Part shown: positions 6,695 through 13,617 of the stretch, piece after piece
Numbering within the stretch: position 1 is the first letter of the stretch
Layout: each line of letters opens with the position of its first letter
Assembly: GCA_900754745.1 (NCBI GenBank)
Contig: CAAEEB010000044.1
Location: forward strand, 1-19,219
DNA length: 19,219 nt
Source of the DNA: an uncultured Collinsella sp.
GTDB taxonomy: Bacteria > Actinomycetota > Coriobacteriia > Coriobacteriales > Coriobacteriaceae
Reading direction: 5' to 3'
Program-made: the position numbers and the translations under genes
The notes under the pieces: generated by a model
The model's input: only the letters and a program-made list of their open reading frames with translations
Databases searched by the model: none
Told to the model about the DNA's origin: nothing

Positions 6695-7569
6695 TATTCG
6701 ATCTGGGCGCCTTCCGTGTCGCACGTCAGAATATGCGTGTCACACTTGGGGAACTGCTCACGCAGCTTGACCTGCAGGAACTTTGCCACGATGGTGTCGT
6801 CAGTCACGGCCATGAGGGTCGAGCCGGAGCCACTGATCCAGATGGTCTTGGCGCCTCCGTTAAGGCAGGTGTCGCGCACGGCGTTGTAGTCGGGGATGAG
6901 GCGGCGGCGATAGGGCTCCTGGATGCGGTCGTCATTGGCGGCGGCAATCAGGTCAAGGTCGCCGGTCTCCAGGCCGCGCGTCATGCCGGCGATGCGGCCC
7001 ATTTGCCATACGGCGGTGGAGAGTGGAATCTCCTGCGGCACAACCTTGCGCGCTTCGCTCGTATGCACCTCGTAGGGCGGAATCACGGTAATAAAACGCA
7101 AGCGATCGCTCACCTCGTAGCGCAGGCACTGGGGGAGCGAATCGGTCGGCGTAAAGGAGCAGACGGCGCCGCCCAGGATAGCAGGGGCGACGTTATCGGG
7201 ATGGCCCTCGACCTCGGTGGCAATGCGGACAAGCTCAGCGCGGTCGACGGTGTGGCCTGTCAGTGCGGCGGCGGCCATAATGCCGGCGACGACGCAGGTG
7301 GAGCTGGAACCCAGGCCACGGGCGACGGGCACGTCGGTCTGAATGTCGATAGCAACGGGAAAAGCCGGCTCGCCCCACGCGGCCAGAGCATCGACAAAGC
7401 TCACATAGACCAGGTTATTCTCGTTTTGGAACTCCTCGGGGCAGCCCGTGATGGTGAGCTTGTCGGCGCGCTCGAAGGTGAAGTGCGAGTAGAGGCTAAC
7501 GGCCATGCCGAGGGTGTCGTAGCCGATGCCTAGGTTGGCGCTGGTTGCTGGGACGGTGATTTTGATCAT
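6688..7569 (-). CDS. thrB: Homoserine kinase (GHMP family)
   Basis: A 293-residue GHMP-superfamily kinase phosphorylating homoserine to O-phosphohomoserine, the substrate of threonine synthase. Seen are the N-terminal TVPATSANLGIGYDTLG (5-21), the phosphate-binding PVARGLGSSS (81-90), the family's EGHPDNVAPAILGG (121-134) and the third GHMP motif ISGSGSTLMAV near 250. The start is set by GGAGGA (7575-7580 on this strand), five bases upstream; an earlier in-frame ATG at 7641 lies inside a palindrome and gives no family sequence. It lies downstream of thrC on the same strand, but a terminator-like hairpin and a long palindrome separate them. The stop codon is inside the outer arm of the 6513-6694 palindrome. 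Confidence 0.94.
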   Translation of the reverse strand: MIKITVPATSANLGIGYDTLGMAVSLYSHFTFERADKLTITGCPEEFQNENNLVYVSFVDALAAWGEPAFPVAIDIQTDVPVARGLGSSSTCVVAGIMAAAALTGHTVDRAELVRIATEVEGHPDNVAPAILGGAVCSFTPTDSLPQCLRYEVSDRLRFITVIPPYEVHTSEARKVVPQEIPLSTAVWQMGRIAGMTRGLETGDLDLIAAANDDRIQEPYRRRLIPDYNAVRDTCLNGGAKTIWISGSGSTLMAVTDDTIVAKFLQVKLREQFPKCDTHILTCDTEGAQIEYL

Positions 7570-7583
7570 GTGAGTCCTCCTGG

Positions 7584-7695
7584 GCGGGTCTGGCCGTTTA
7601 GTTCGCTGCTCGGGCAGTCCTGGCTCGCTCGGAAAGCACATTAAGTGCTTTCCGGCTCGTGCGGAACTCGCGACGAACTAAACGGCCAGACCCGC
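7584..7695. repeat. 112-bp two-tier palindrome between thrC and thrB
   Basis: Perfect 22-bp arms at 7584-7605 and 7674-7695 enclose an inner perfect hairpin CGGAAAGCAC-ATTAA-GTGCTTTCCG (7630-7654). The stretches between the tiers pair only partly. The outer right arm as read for thrB ends 14 bases before the thrB start codon. It could be a mobile palindrome or a strong structure in the thrB leader. Confidence 0.85.
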
Positions 7696-7738
7696 TCGCA
7701 TGCTCGTCATCATCCCGAAAGCTAAATAATTAGAAGGT

Positions 7739-7758
7739 GCGCCGGCTTTCGCCGGCGC
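7739..7758 (-). terminator. GC-rich hairpin after thrC
   Basis: On the minus strand GCGCCGGC-GAAA-GCCGGCGC forms a perfect 8-bp stem with a GAAA tetraloop. It lies 12 bases after the thrC stop codon. The following tail is only mildly U-rich, so it may be a partial terminator or a 3' stabiliser between thrC and thrB. Confidence 0.6.
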
Positions 7759-7770
7759 TTAATAAGGGAT

Positions 7771-9288
7771 CTAGTTGGTGCTCATTCGTTTTGCTGCTGA
7801 CTCGACGTAGCTTGCCATCTCATCGACGTCGCAGACGTCTTCGAAGCGGACGGGTTTGGATTCGAGTTCGGCGAGCTGGGTCGGGGCGACCGTGTTGGTG
7901 GCCTGCTCGAGCACACGCATAGCCTCAAAATCATCCTCGGGAACGTCGAGGCCCAGGGCGTCGCAGCAGGCGCGCGGGAACTTGTAGGGGCTTGCGGTCG
8001 AAAGCAGCACGCGGGCCTTGGCACCCTCGGCGGGAGCGACCTGCTCAAAGACGTGATAGCCGCAAGCAGTATGCGGATCGATCACGTAGCCGTTCGCATC
8101 CCAGCAGCTCTTGATGGCAGTGCGGACCTCGTCCTCGCTGGCCCAACCGCAGCCAAAGACGCTCTGAATCTTTGCGAGCAGGTCGGCAGGAACCTCGTAG
8201 CGACCAGTCTGCGCCAGCTGCTCCATAAGTCCGGCAACAAGCTCGCAGTCGCCATCGGACAGGAAGTACAGCATGCGCTCCAGATTGGAGCTAATAAGGA
8301 TGTCCATCGACGGCGAGATGGTCGTGAAGAACGGGCGGTTACGGTCGTAAACGCCGGTGGTCAGGAAGTCGGCCAATACGTTGTTCTTGTCGCTCGCCAC
8401 GACGAGCTTGGCGACGGGCAGACCCATGCGCTTGGCGTAGTAGCCGGCCAAGATATCGCCAAAGTTGCCGGTCGGTACGCAGAACTCCACGGCGTCGCCG
8501 GCCTCGATGGCGCCGGCGCGCAGCAGCTGCGCATAGGCGGCAAAGTAGTAGACGACCTGCGGTACCAGGCGACCGACATTGATGGAGTTGGCGCTCGAAA
8601 GCACCGTGCCGGCGGCCTCCAGACGCTCGGCAAGCTCCTTATCGGCAAAGATGCGCTTGACGGCGCTCTGAGCGTCGTCAAAGTTGCCGCGGATGCCGCA
8701 GACGGCGACGTTGTCGCCCTCCTGCGTGGACATCTGCAGGTTCTGGACGCGGCTGACCTTGCCCTCGGGATAAAAGACGGTGATGCCCGTGCCCGGAGCG
8801 TCGGCAAAACCGGCGAGCGCGGCCTTGCCCGTGTCGCCCGACGTGGCGGTGACGATCATGATGCGCTCAGCGCCGCCGTCCCTGGCGGAAGTGCGGGCCA
8901 TCAGACGGGGGAGCATCTGCAGGGCGACGTCCTTAAAGGCGCTCGTGGGGCCGCCAAAGAGCTCCATCACATAGGTCTGAGGGGCGTCGGCGCCCGGCGC
9001 AGCGTCGAGTTTGACGAGTGGCGTAACCTCTTCACTCGCGAACGTGCCGCGGTATGCCTCGTCGACACACGCCGAAATTTCTTCGGCCGTGTAATCATTC
9101 AGTAACATTCCCAACACATCTTGAGCGATTTCAAAGTACGATTTATCTGCAAGCGAGCTGATATCGACCTGCTGGGTGCCGAGCTCGTCCGAGACAAACA
9201 AACCCCCGTCGGGAGCGATGCCGGTGCGGATTGCCACCTTACTTGAGCACGATAAAGTGCGTCCTCGTGTACTATGATAAGTTCCCAT
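7771..9288 (-). CDS. thrC: Threonine synthase (PLP-dependent)
   Basis: A 505-residue PLP enzyme converting O-phosphohomoserine to threonine. Visible are the family start THSTRG-like YHSTRG (4-9), the lysine site FGGPTSAFKD (111-120, PLP lysine K119), the phosphate-binding SGDTGKAA (150-157) and PTGNFGDILAGYYAKRMGLP in the second domain. The length suits the longer type II (yeast/E. coli-like) group. The start at 9288 has GAGGAG (9298-9303) nine bases upstream. A longer in-frame ATG at 9333 overlaps the promoter-like palindrome and has no ribosome site. It is divergent from lysC and upstream of thrB, consistent with co-regulation of threonine synthesis. Confidence 0.95.
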   Translation of the reverse strand: MGTYHSTRGRTLSCSSKVAIRTGIAPDGGLFVSDELGTQQVDISSLADKSYFEIAQDVLGMLLNDYTAEEISACVDEAYRGTFASEEVTPLVKLDAAPGADAPQTYVMELFGGPTSAFKDVALQMLPRLMARTSARDGGAERIMIVTATSGDTGKAALAGFADAPGTGITVFYPEGKVSRVQNLQMSTQEGDNVAVCGIRGNFDDAQSAVKRIFADKELAERLEAAGTVLSSANSINVGRLVPQVVYYFAAYAQLLRAGAIEAGDAVEFCVPTGNFGDILAGYYAKRMGLPVAKLVVASDKNNVLADFLTTGVYDRNRPFFTTISPSMDILISSNLERMLYFLSDGDCELVAGLMEQLAQTGRYEVPADLLAKIQSVFGCGWASEDEVRTAIKSCWDANGYVIDPHTACGYHVFEQVAPAEGAKARVLLSTASPYKFPRACCDALGLDVPEDDFEAMRVLEQATNTVAPTQLAELESKPVRFEDVCDVDEMASYVESAAKRMSTN

Positions 9289-9324
9289 ATAACACTGCTC
9301 CTCGGATGCCTTGGTCCCAATCGG

Positions 9325-9340
9325 TGAAACCATGGTATCA
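9325..9340. promoter_or_regulatory. Palindromic divergent promoter/operator between thrC and lysC
   Basis: TGAAACCATGGTATCA is a 16-base near-perfect palindrome with one mismatched pair. Read leftwards it holds an extended -10, TGATACCAT, giving a thrC leader of roughly 37 bases. Read rightwards it holds TGGTATCA, a possible -10 for lysC. The overlapping -10s and the symmetry suggest a shared bidirectional promoter or a regulator site. No leader peptide or T-box is evident in the 104-base gap. Confidence 0.45.
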
Positions 9341-9392
9341 GAGCGCGCAAAATAGGTTCGCAGAGGCTTTTTAGAAAGGTAACCTCCAGCCC

Positions 9393-10781
9393 ATGATTAA
9401 AATTGCCAAGTTTGGCGGCTCGTCGGTCGCCGACGCCGAACACTTCAAGAAGATCAAGGCCATCGTCGACGCCGACCCTGCCCGCCGTTTTGTGGTGGTT
9501 TCCGCCTGCGGCCGCCGCTTTAAGGGCGACACCAAGGTGACCGACCTGCTCTACCTGGTTAACGCGCACGTTAAGTATCACGTGTCGTGCGAGGAGCTAC
9601 TCGAGGACATTGGTCAGCGCTATTTTGATATCGCTGACGAGCTGGAGCTCACCTATCCCATCCGCGAGGAGTTTGCGGCCTTTGCCGAGCGCGCCCGCTC
9701 GGGCGGTTACTCTACCGAGGAGCTCGTGAGCCGCGGCGAGTATTTCACCGCTCGCCTGATGGCCGAGTACCTGGGCCTGCCGTTCCTGGACGCCGCGACG
9801 GTTGTTGCGTTCCATCACGACGGTACGCTCAGCATGAATCGCACCTCCGAGCTGGTGCAGGAGTATGGTCAGCAGGGCGGCTTTGTTATGCCCGGTTTCT
9901 ACGGCGCGACGCGTGAGGGCCAGATCAAGCTGCTCGACCGTGGCGGCGGCGATATCTCGGGCTCGATCTTGGCTAAGTGCCTGGGTGCCGACCTGTACGA
10001 GAACTGGACCGACGTCTCGGGCTTCTATTCAGCCGATCCGCGTATTGTTCCCGAGGCTCAGCCCATTGCGCGCGTTACCTACGAGGAGCTGCGCGAGCTT
10101 TCGTACATGGGTGCGAGCGTCCTGCACGAGGAGGCCGTGTTCCCCGTGCGCGAGGCGGGGATTCCGCTGGTCATCAAGAACACCAATGCACCGCAGGACC
10201 CCGGCACCATCATTAGCGAGACGGCTGACGAGGGCGAGGCAGAGCCCATCATTACCGGCGTGACCGGCAAGCGCGGTTTTGTCGCCATCAACGTCGCCCG
10301 CGACCGCACCAAGCCCCGCGTCGGCTTTATGCGCCGTGCGCTTTCGGTGTTCGAGCGTTATGACGTTTCCGTCGAGCACATGCCCACCGGTGTCGACCGC
10401 TTTGGCGCCGTGGTGCAGGAGCAGGACGTTCACGATTCGCTGTACTCGCTCGTGGGCGACATTCAGCAGGAGGTCGAGCCGCTCGAGATCGAGGTTGTCG
10501 AGGGCTTGGCGCTCATTGCGACCGTTGGCCGTAACCTGCGCGGTCGCGCGGGCATCTCGGGCCATCTGTTTGGCATGCTTGGCCAGGCCGGCGTGAGCGT
10601 GCGCATGATTTCGCAGAGCTGCGACGAGATCAACATCATCATCGGTGTGGAGGAGAAGGACTTTGATCTGGCGATTCAGACCATTTACCGTGCCTTTTCC
10701 GACGAAAACGGCATTGTGAAGGTTTCCGACCTGGAGGCTCCCGCGCCGGTCGATCCCGCTCTGGCCGCGCTCCGTAAGTAG
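9393..10781 (+). CDS. lysC: Aspartate kinase with two ACT domains
   Basis: A 462-residue monofunctional aspartokinase, the first step from aspartate to lysine, threonine and methionine. The kinase domain shows KFGGSS (6-11), STEELVSRGEYFTA (107-120), DRGGGDISGS (182-191) and GFYSADPRIV (210-219). Two ACT domains follow (about 296-365 and 370-440), the usual seat of lysine or threonine feedback; no fused homoserine dehydrogenase is present. The ribosome site is poor: AGAAAGG lies 13 bases upstream of ATG 9393, and the bases between read like an anti-Shine-Dalgarno. The start is nonetheless fixed by the family N-terminus. It is followed by a terminator and then asd. Confidence 0.95.
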   Translation: MIKIAKFGGSSVADAEHFKKIKAIVDADPARRFVVVSACGRRFKGDTKVTDLLYLVNAHVKYHVSCEELLEDIGQRYFDIADELELTYPIREEFAAFAERARSGGYSTEELVSRGEYFTARLMAEYLGLPFLDAATVVAFHHDGTLSMNRTSELVQEYGQQGGFVMPGFYGATREGQIKLLDRGGGDISGSILAKCLGADLYENWTDVSGFYSADPRIVPEAQPIARVTYEELRELSYMGASVLHEEAVFPVREAGIPLVIKNTNAPQDPGTIISETADEGEAEPIITGVTGKRGFVAINVARDRTKPRVGFMRRALSVFERYDVSVEHMPTGVDRFGAVVQEQDVHDSLYSLVGDIQQEVEPLEIEVVEGLALIATVGRNLRGRAGISGHLFGMLGQAGVSVRMISQSCDEINIIIGVEEKDFDLAIQTIYRAFSDENGIVKVSDLEAPAPVDPALAALRK

Positions 10782-10832
10782 CTGTCATCCCGGTGATTTT
10801 TTGGGACGTGTCTCATAAATCTACGGCGGGGC

Positions 10833-10854
10833 GTTTCGTTTCGGTTTCGTTTCG
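10833..10854. repeat. Perfect 11-bp tandem duplication
   Basis: GTTTCGTTTCG occurs twice head to tail (10833-10843 and 10844-10854), directly before the lysC terminator stem. It is probably replication slippage, and no function is evident. Confidence 0.7.
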
Positions 10855-10885
10855 ACGGGGCGGGTTTCGTGCCCGCCCCGTTCTT
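10855..10885 (+). terminator. Rho-independent terminator after lysC
   Basis: The stem ACGGGGCGGG (10855-10864) pairs with CCCGCCCCGT (10872-10881) around TTTCGTG and runs into TTCTT. It lies 73 bases after lysC and 71 before asd. A -10-like TATACACT at 10887-10894 just beyond it may start a separate asd transcript. Confidence 0.65.
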
Positions 10886-10955
10886 GTATACACTGGCAAC
10901 AATAATTGGCCTGCTCAGCGTGTGGGCAAAAGCCACAGCCTTTAAAGGGGGAAGC

Positions 10956-11981
10956 ATGAAACAGTACACGGTTGCTATTTTGGGCGCGACGGGAGCCGTG
11001 GGCACCCAGATGCTCGAGTGCCTCAACGAGCAGGAGTTCCCGGTCGGCAAGCTCAAGCTGTTGGCAAGTGCACGCTCCGCGGGCAAAACCGTTGAGTTCC
11101 GCGGCGAGCAGATCGTGATTGAAGAGGCTTGCCCCGAGGCCTTTGAGGGCTGCGACATCGTACTCGGCGCCGCCGGCGACGATATCGCCAAGGAGCTGCT
11201 GCCCGAGGCCGTCAAGCGCGGCGCCGTCGTGGTCGACAACAGCCATGCCTTCCGCATGGATCCCGAGGTGCCGCTGGTCGTGCCCGAGATCAACGCCGAT
11301 GATATCAAGTGGCATCACGGCCTTATCGCCAACCCCAACTGCGCGACCATCATTGGTCTGGTTCCCACGTGGCCGCTGCACCAGCTCGCCGGCGTGAAGC
11401 GCATGATCGTCTCGACGTATCAGGCGGCTTCGGGTGCCGGCGCTCCCGGTATGGCCGAGCTCGAGGCTCAGCTGGTCGCCCTGGGCCGTGGCGAGGAGAT
11501 TCCCGAGCCGCGTGCGTTTGCCGCCCAGCTGGCGAGCAACCTGATTCCGCAGATCGGCGGTGTCAAGGAGGAAGGCTTTACCTCCGAGGAGATGAAGCTG
11601 CAAAACGAGGGCCGCAAGATCATGCACCTGCCCGAGCTGCGCGTGAACTGCACCTGCGTGCGCGTGCCCGTGCTGCGTTCGCACTCCGAGAGCATTACGC
11701 TCGAGTTTGAGCGCGATATTACGGTGGAAGAGGCCCGTGCTGCGCTGGCTGCTGCTCCCGGCGTCAAGCTGGTTGACGATATGGCTGCCGAGGATGCGCA
11801 CGACCGCTTCCCCATGCCGATGGACACCTCCGACCAGGACCTGATTTGGGTCGGCCGCGTGCGCCGCGACATCTCGAACCCCGAGGCTGCGCGCGGCATC
11901 ACCTTCTGGTGCTGCGGCGACCAAATCCGTAAGGGCGCGGCAACCAACGCCGTCCAGATCGCCAAGCTGCTCTGCGAGTAG
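10956..11981 (+). CDS. asd: Aspartate-semialdehyde dehydrogenase
   Basis: A 341-residue NADPH-dependent enzyme reducing aspartyl phosphate to aspartate semialdehyde, the branch point of lysine, threonine and methionine synthesis. The dinucleotide motif GATGAVG is at 10-16, catalytic cysteine C129 sits in ANPNCATIIGL, and TYQAASGAGAPGM (154-166) and RSHSES with catalytic-type H243 complete the site. ATG 10956 follows GGGGGA (10946-10951) by four bases; a longer in-frame GTG start at 10869 lies inside the lysC terminator and adds unrelated residues. Together with lysC it forms the common upper arm of the aspartate pathway. Confidence 0.95.
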   Translation: MKQYTVAILGATGAVGTQMLECLNEQEFPVGKLKLLASARSAGKTVEFRGEQIVIEEACPEAFEGCDIVLGAAGDDIAKELLPEAVKRGAVVVDNSHAFRMDPEVPLVVPEINADDIKWHHGLIANPNCATIIGLVPTWPLHQLAGVKRMIVSTYQAASGAGAPGMAELEAQLVALGRGEEIPEPRAFAAQLASNLIPQIGGVKEEGFTSEEMKLQNEGRKIMHLPELRVNCTCVRVPVLRSHSESITLEFERDITVEEARAALAAAPGVKLVDDMAAEDAHDRFPMPMDTSDQDLIWVGRVRRDISNPEAARGITFWCCGDQIRKGAATNAVQIAKLLCE

Positions 11982-11996
11982 TGTGGCCTGTCCGGC

Positions 11997-12118
11997 GGGG
12001 CCGGGCTTAGTTTTCAGAACGTCCTCGACCATGTGTGGCGCCTTGTCCCGCTCCTTCGGAGCCGCGGACAAGGCGCCACACTGGTCTGCGGAGTGTTCTG
12101 AAAACTAACCCCGGCCCC
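11997..12118. repeat. 122-bp three-tier palindrome downstream of asd
   Basis: Arms at 11997-12020 and 12095-12118 pair over 24 bases with one mismatch. Inside, GTGTGGCGCCTTGTCC (12033-12048) pairs perfectly with 12066-12081. At the core GCTCC-TTC-GGAGC (12050-12062) closes the structure. ACCA and TGGT pair in the zone between tiers. It begins 15 bases after asd and lacks a T-run, so a simple terminator is not the best reading. Confidence 0.85.
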
Positions 12119-12220
12119 CGCCTGCGGTGACGCTGCTGCGAGCGGCCTGCGATGGGGCCGTTGTTGGTTGGGGCCGCTGGACTGATGTGAGGGCACGTGG
12201 CCGTTGCGGGCCCTGATCCC

Positions 12221-12321
12221 GGCGGCGGCCTCGGCGCTTTGCGCCTGCCGCCTTGGGGGACTGTGGGGCGCGGCCGGCAGCTGCGGCGCTGTCGCGCCTG
12301 CTGCCTGCGGGGACTTTGGGG
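12221..12321 (+). repeat. Two tandem hairpin units with covarying stems
   Basis: Unit 1 is GGCGGC (12221-12226), an inner GGCGC-TTT-GCGCC (12233-12245), GCCGCC (12247-12252) and then GGGGACTGTGGGG (12256-12268). Unit 2 is GGCAGC (12276-12281), GGCGC-TGTC-GCGCC (12285-12298), GCTGCC (12300-12305) and then GGGGACTTTGGGG (12309-12321). The outer stems differ by a compensated G-C to A-T change, while the inner stem and the G-rich tail are kept. The 694-base gap 11982-12675 contains this, two palindromes and a -10-like site, and no credible gene. Confidence 0.6.
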
Positions 12322-12337
12322 TTGGTGCGAATCGAGG

Positions 12338-12509
12338 TCTAATACTTTTCCGAGAAGTGAACGACCTTATTTGGACCCCCGAAGCATTGGCATATTTTGA
12401 CCGCCATTTCCTGCGGTTTTGTTGCGCGAATCCTGCGGTTTTGCGGTCTAAAGGTGTGGATGCTCCGGGGCTTCGATTTTACTCGTTCACTTCTCGGGAA
12501 AGTATTAGA
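12338..12509. repeat. 172-bp palindrome with 27-bp arms
   Basis: Bases 12338-12364 and 12483-12509 are complementary over 27 positions with one G-U-compatible difference. The interior has GACCGC (12399-12404) facing GCGGTC (12443-12448), and the 13-base direct repeat TCCTGCGGTTTTG at 12409-12421 and 12431-12443. The overall look is of a small palindromic insertion element. No open frame of note spans it. Confidence 0.85.
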
Positions 12510-12638
12510 GCTCAGCTGATAGAGGTACCGCTCTGGCGTCGATGCCCCGCGTCTTCTTCGCTTGATTGGGGAAAACAGCCTCGCTTAAACAATTACGAGC
12601 CCGCCCAGACGTATCTGCGGGGTTGTCTGCACAGTTCG

Positions 12639-12648
12639 CGGTATTATG
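12639..12648 (+). promoter_or_regulatory. -10-like site before the methyltransferase gene
   Basis: CGGTATTATG contains a TATTAT -10 (12642-12647) placed 28 bases before the GTG start. The same ten bases form the -10 region at 2346-2355. No good -35 lies at the expected distance. Confidence 0.4.
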
Positions 12649-12675
12649 TTTGCGGAGTTTTGAAAGGAGCCGCAG

Positions 12676-13254
12676 GTGGTCACGACGACGTTTGCTTCGC
12701 CTTTGGGCGAAATCTTGCTTGCCGCTGATGGCCGCGGTCTGACGGGGCTTTGGTTTGAGGGACAGGAGCACTTTGGCTCTACGCTGCTCAAAGAAGATGC
12801 GGAGCACGTTGAAGGTGCCGATGCGGTTTCTGGCGCCGGCGGTATGTCTTCGGTGGATCCGGCAAATGGTGCGGCTTCTTCGGTGCTTGAGCGTTCTTGG
12901 GCTTGGCTGAATGCTTATTTTGCGGGGCAGGAGCCTCGGTTTACGCCGCCGTTGCATATGATTGGCACGGCGTTTCAGCGCGAGGTTTGGTTTGAGCTGC
13001 TTTCTATCCCGCGTGGCGAGGTCGCTACGTACGGTGAGATAGCCCAGCGAGTTGCGGCTCGACATCGTGTGCCGGGAAACGAGGCTCCCGTTGTGTCCCC
13101 GCGTGCCGTGGGGGCTGCGGTTGCACGCAATCCCATTTCGATTATCGTGCCGTGCCATCGCGTGGTTGCCGCCGATGGTTCGCTCAACGGATATGCCGGC
13201 GGGCTTGACCGCAAGGAGTGGCTGCTTCGGCTCGAGGGCGCGTACGAGGAATAA
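12676..13254 (+). CDS. ogt: Methylated-DNA--[protein]-cysteine S-methyltransferase
   Basis: A 192-residue suicide repair protein that moves the methyl group from O6-methylguanine to its own cysteine. The acceptor is C160 in VPCHRVV, preceded by the DNA-reading helix RAVGAAVARNP (143-153). FQREVWFELLSIPRGEVATY (100-119) is the family core. The weakly conserved N-terminal domain carries a Gly/Ala/Ser-rich insert at about 40-70. GTG 12676 follows AAAGGAG (12663-12669) by six bases. The symbol ogt is used by family habit; it could equally be named adaB. The gene lies just right of the hairpin-rich gap. Confidence 0.93.
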   Translation: MVTTTFASPLGEILLAADGRGLTGLWFEGQEHFGSTLLKEDAEHVEGADAVSGAGGMSSVDPANGAASSVLERSWAWLNAYFAGQEPRFTPPLHMIGTAFQREVWFELLSIPRGEVATYGEIAQRVAARHRVPGNEAPVVSPRAVGAAVARNPISIIVPCHRVVAADGSLNGYAGGLDRKEWLLRLEGAYEE

Positions 13255-13293
13255 CGTTCGAGCACTTTGCATAGCCAAGACGCCGTGAAAGAA

Positions 13294-13383
13294 CGGGATG
13301 CGCTTTCCGAATGGCGTCCCAAACGGAAACCGTGTCCCGGAATACAGCCTTAGAGTGGGATGCCGTTTCCGGTTGAGACCACT
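13294..13383. repeat. Imperfect GGGATGC/TTTCCG repeat cluster
   Basis: CGGGATGCGCTTTCCG (13294-13309) and CGGAAACCGTGTCCCG (13324-13339) form an imperfect hairpin (13 of 16 pairs). A third related word, GGGATGCCGTTTCC (13357-13370), follows, itself bracketed by AGTGG and CCACT (13354-13383). These three related words within 90 bases suggest a dispersed intergenic repeat rather than a terminator. Confidence 0.55.
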
Positions 13384-13398
13384 TGCTTGGACATCTTT

Positions 13399-13617
13399 CT
13401 ACGCCCGCTTCTGCAGGGCATAGATCGACTTATCCATGTTGAACAGGTAAGCCGCGACGCAGACGATGAAGAATGCCGGCAGATTACCGAAACCGAAGAC
13501 TTCGCAGCCAATCAGGATGGGTGCGAGCAGCGTATTGGTGGCGCTGCCAAAGACGGCTGCGTAGCCCAGCGCGGCGCAAAGCGCGATGGACATGCCGAGT
13601 TGAGCCTCGTTATGGCG
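13399..13617 (-). pseudogene. C-terminal remnant of a ClC-type chloride channel gene
   Basis: About 64-72 residues on minus, ending at a TAG at 13399-13401, read GMSIALCAALGYAAVFGSAT, then a TLLAPILIGCEVFG hydrophobic segment and a last membrane helix ending MDKSIYALQKRA. This matches the last membrane helices of ClC chloride channel/transporter proteins. The rest of the gene is missing; moving upstream the sequence passes into an Abi_2 gene in another frame. It is a remnant left by a deletion or insertion, not a working gene. The assignment is from memory of the family. Confidence 0.65.

Noticed and set aside
6559..7533. 324-codon frame on plus opposite thrB
   Set aside because: Antisense to thrB and starts inside the 6513-6694 palindrome.
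8053..9105. 350-codon frame on plus opposite thrC
   Set aside because: Mirror of thrC codon bias; protein is Gly/Ala/Asp/His-rich with no recognisable motif.
10821..12071. 416-codon frame on minus opposite asd
   Set aside because: Antisense shadow of asd, running through the lysC terminator and into the downstream palindrome.
12221..12321. CRISPR-like array
   Set aside because: Only two units with internal hairpins and no regular spacers; no cas genes nearby.
12204..12728. 174-codon frame upstream of and into ogt
   Set aside because: Covers tandem hairpins and a 27-bp inverted repeat; low-complexity protein and overlaps the real gene in another frame.
12741..12756. A GGGACAGG word in plus orientation inside ogt
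   Set aside because: Lies within coding sequence and has no pairing arms, so not a member of the hairpin family.
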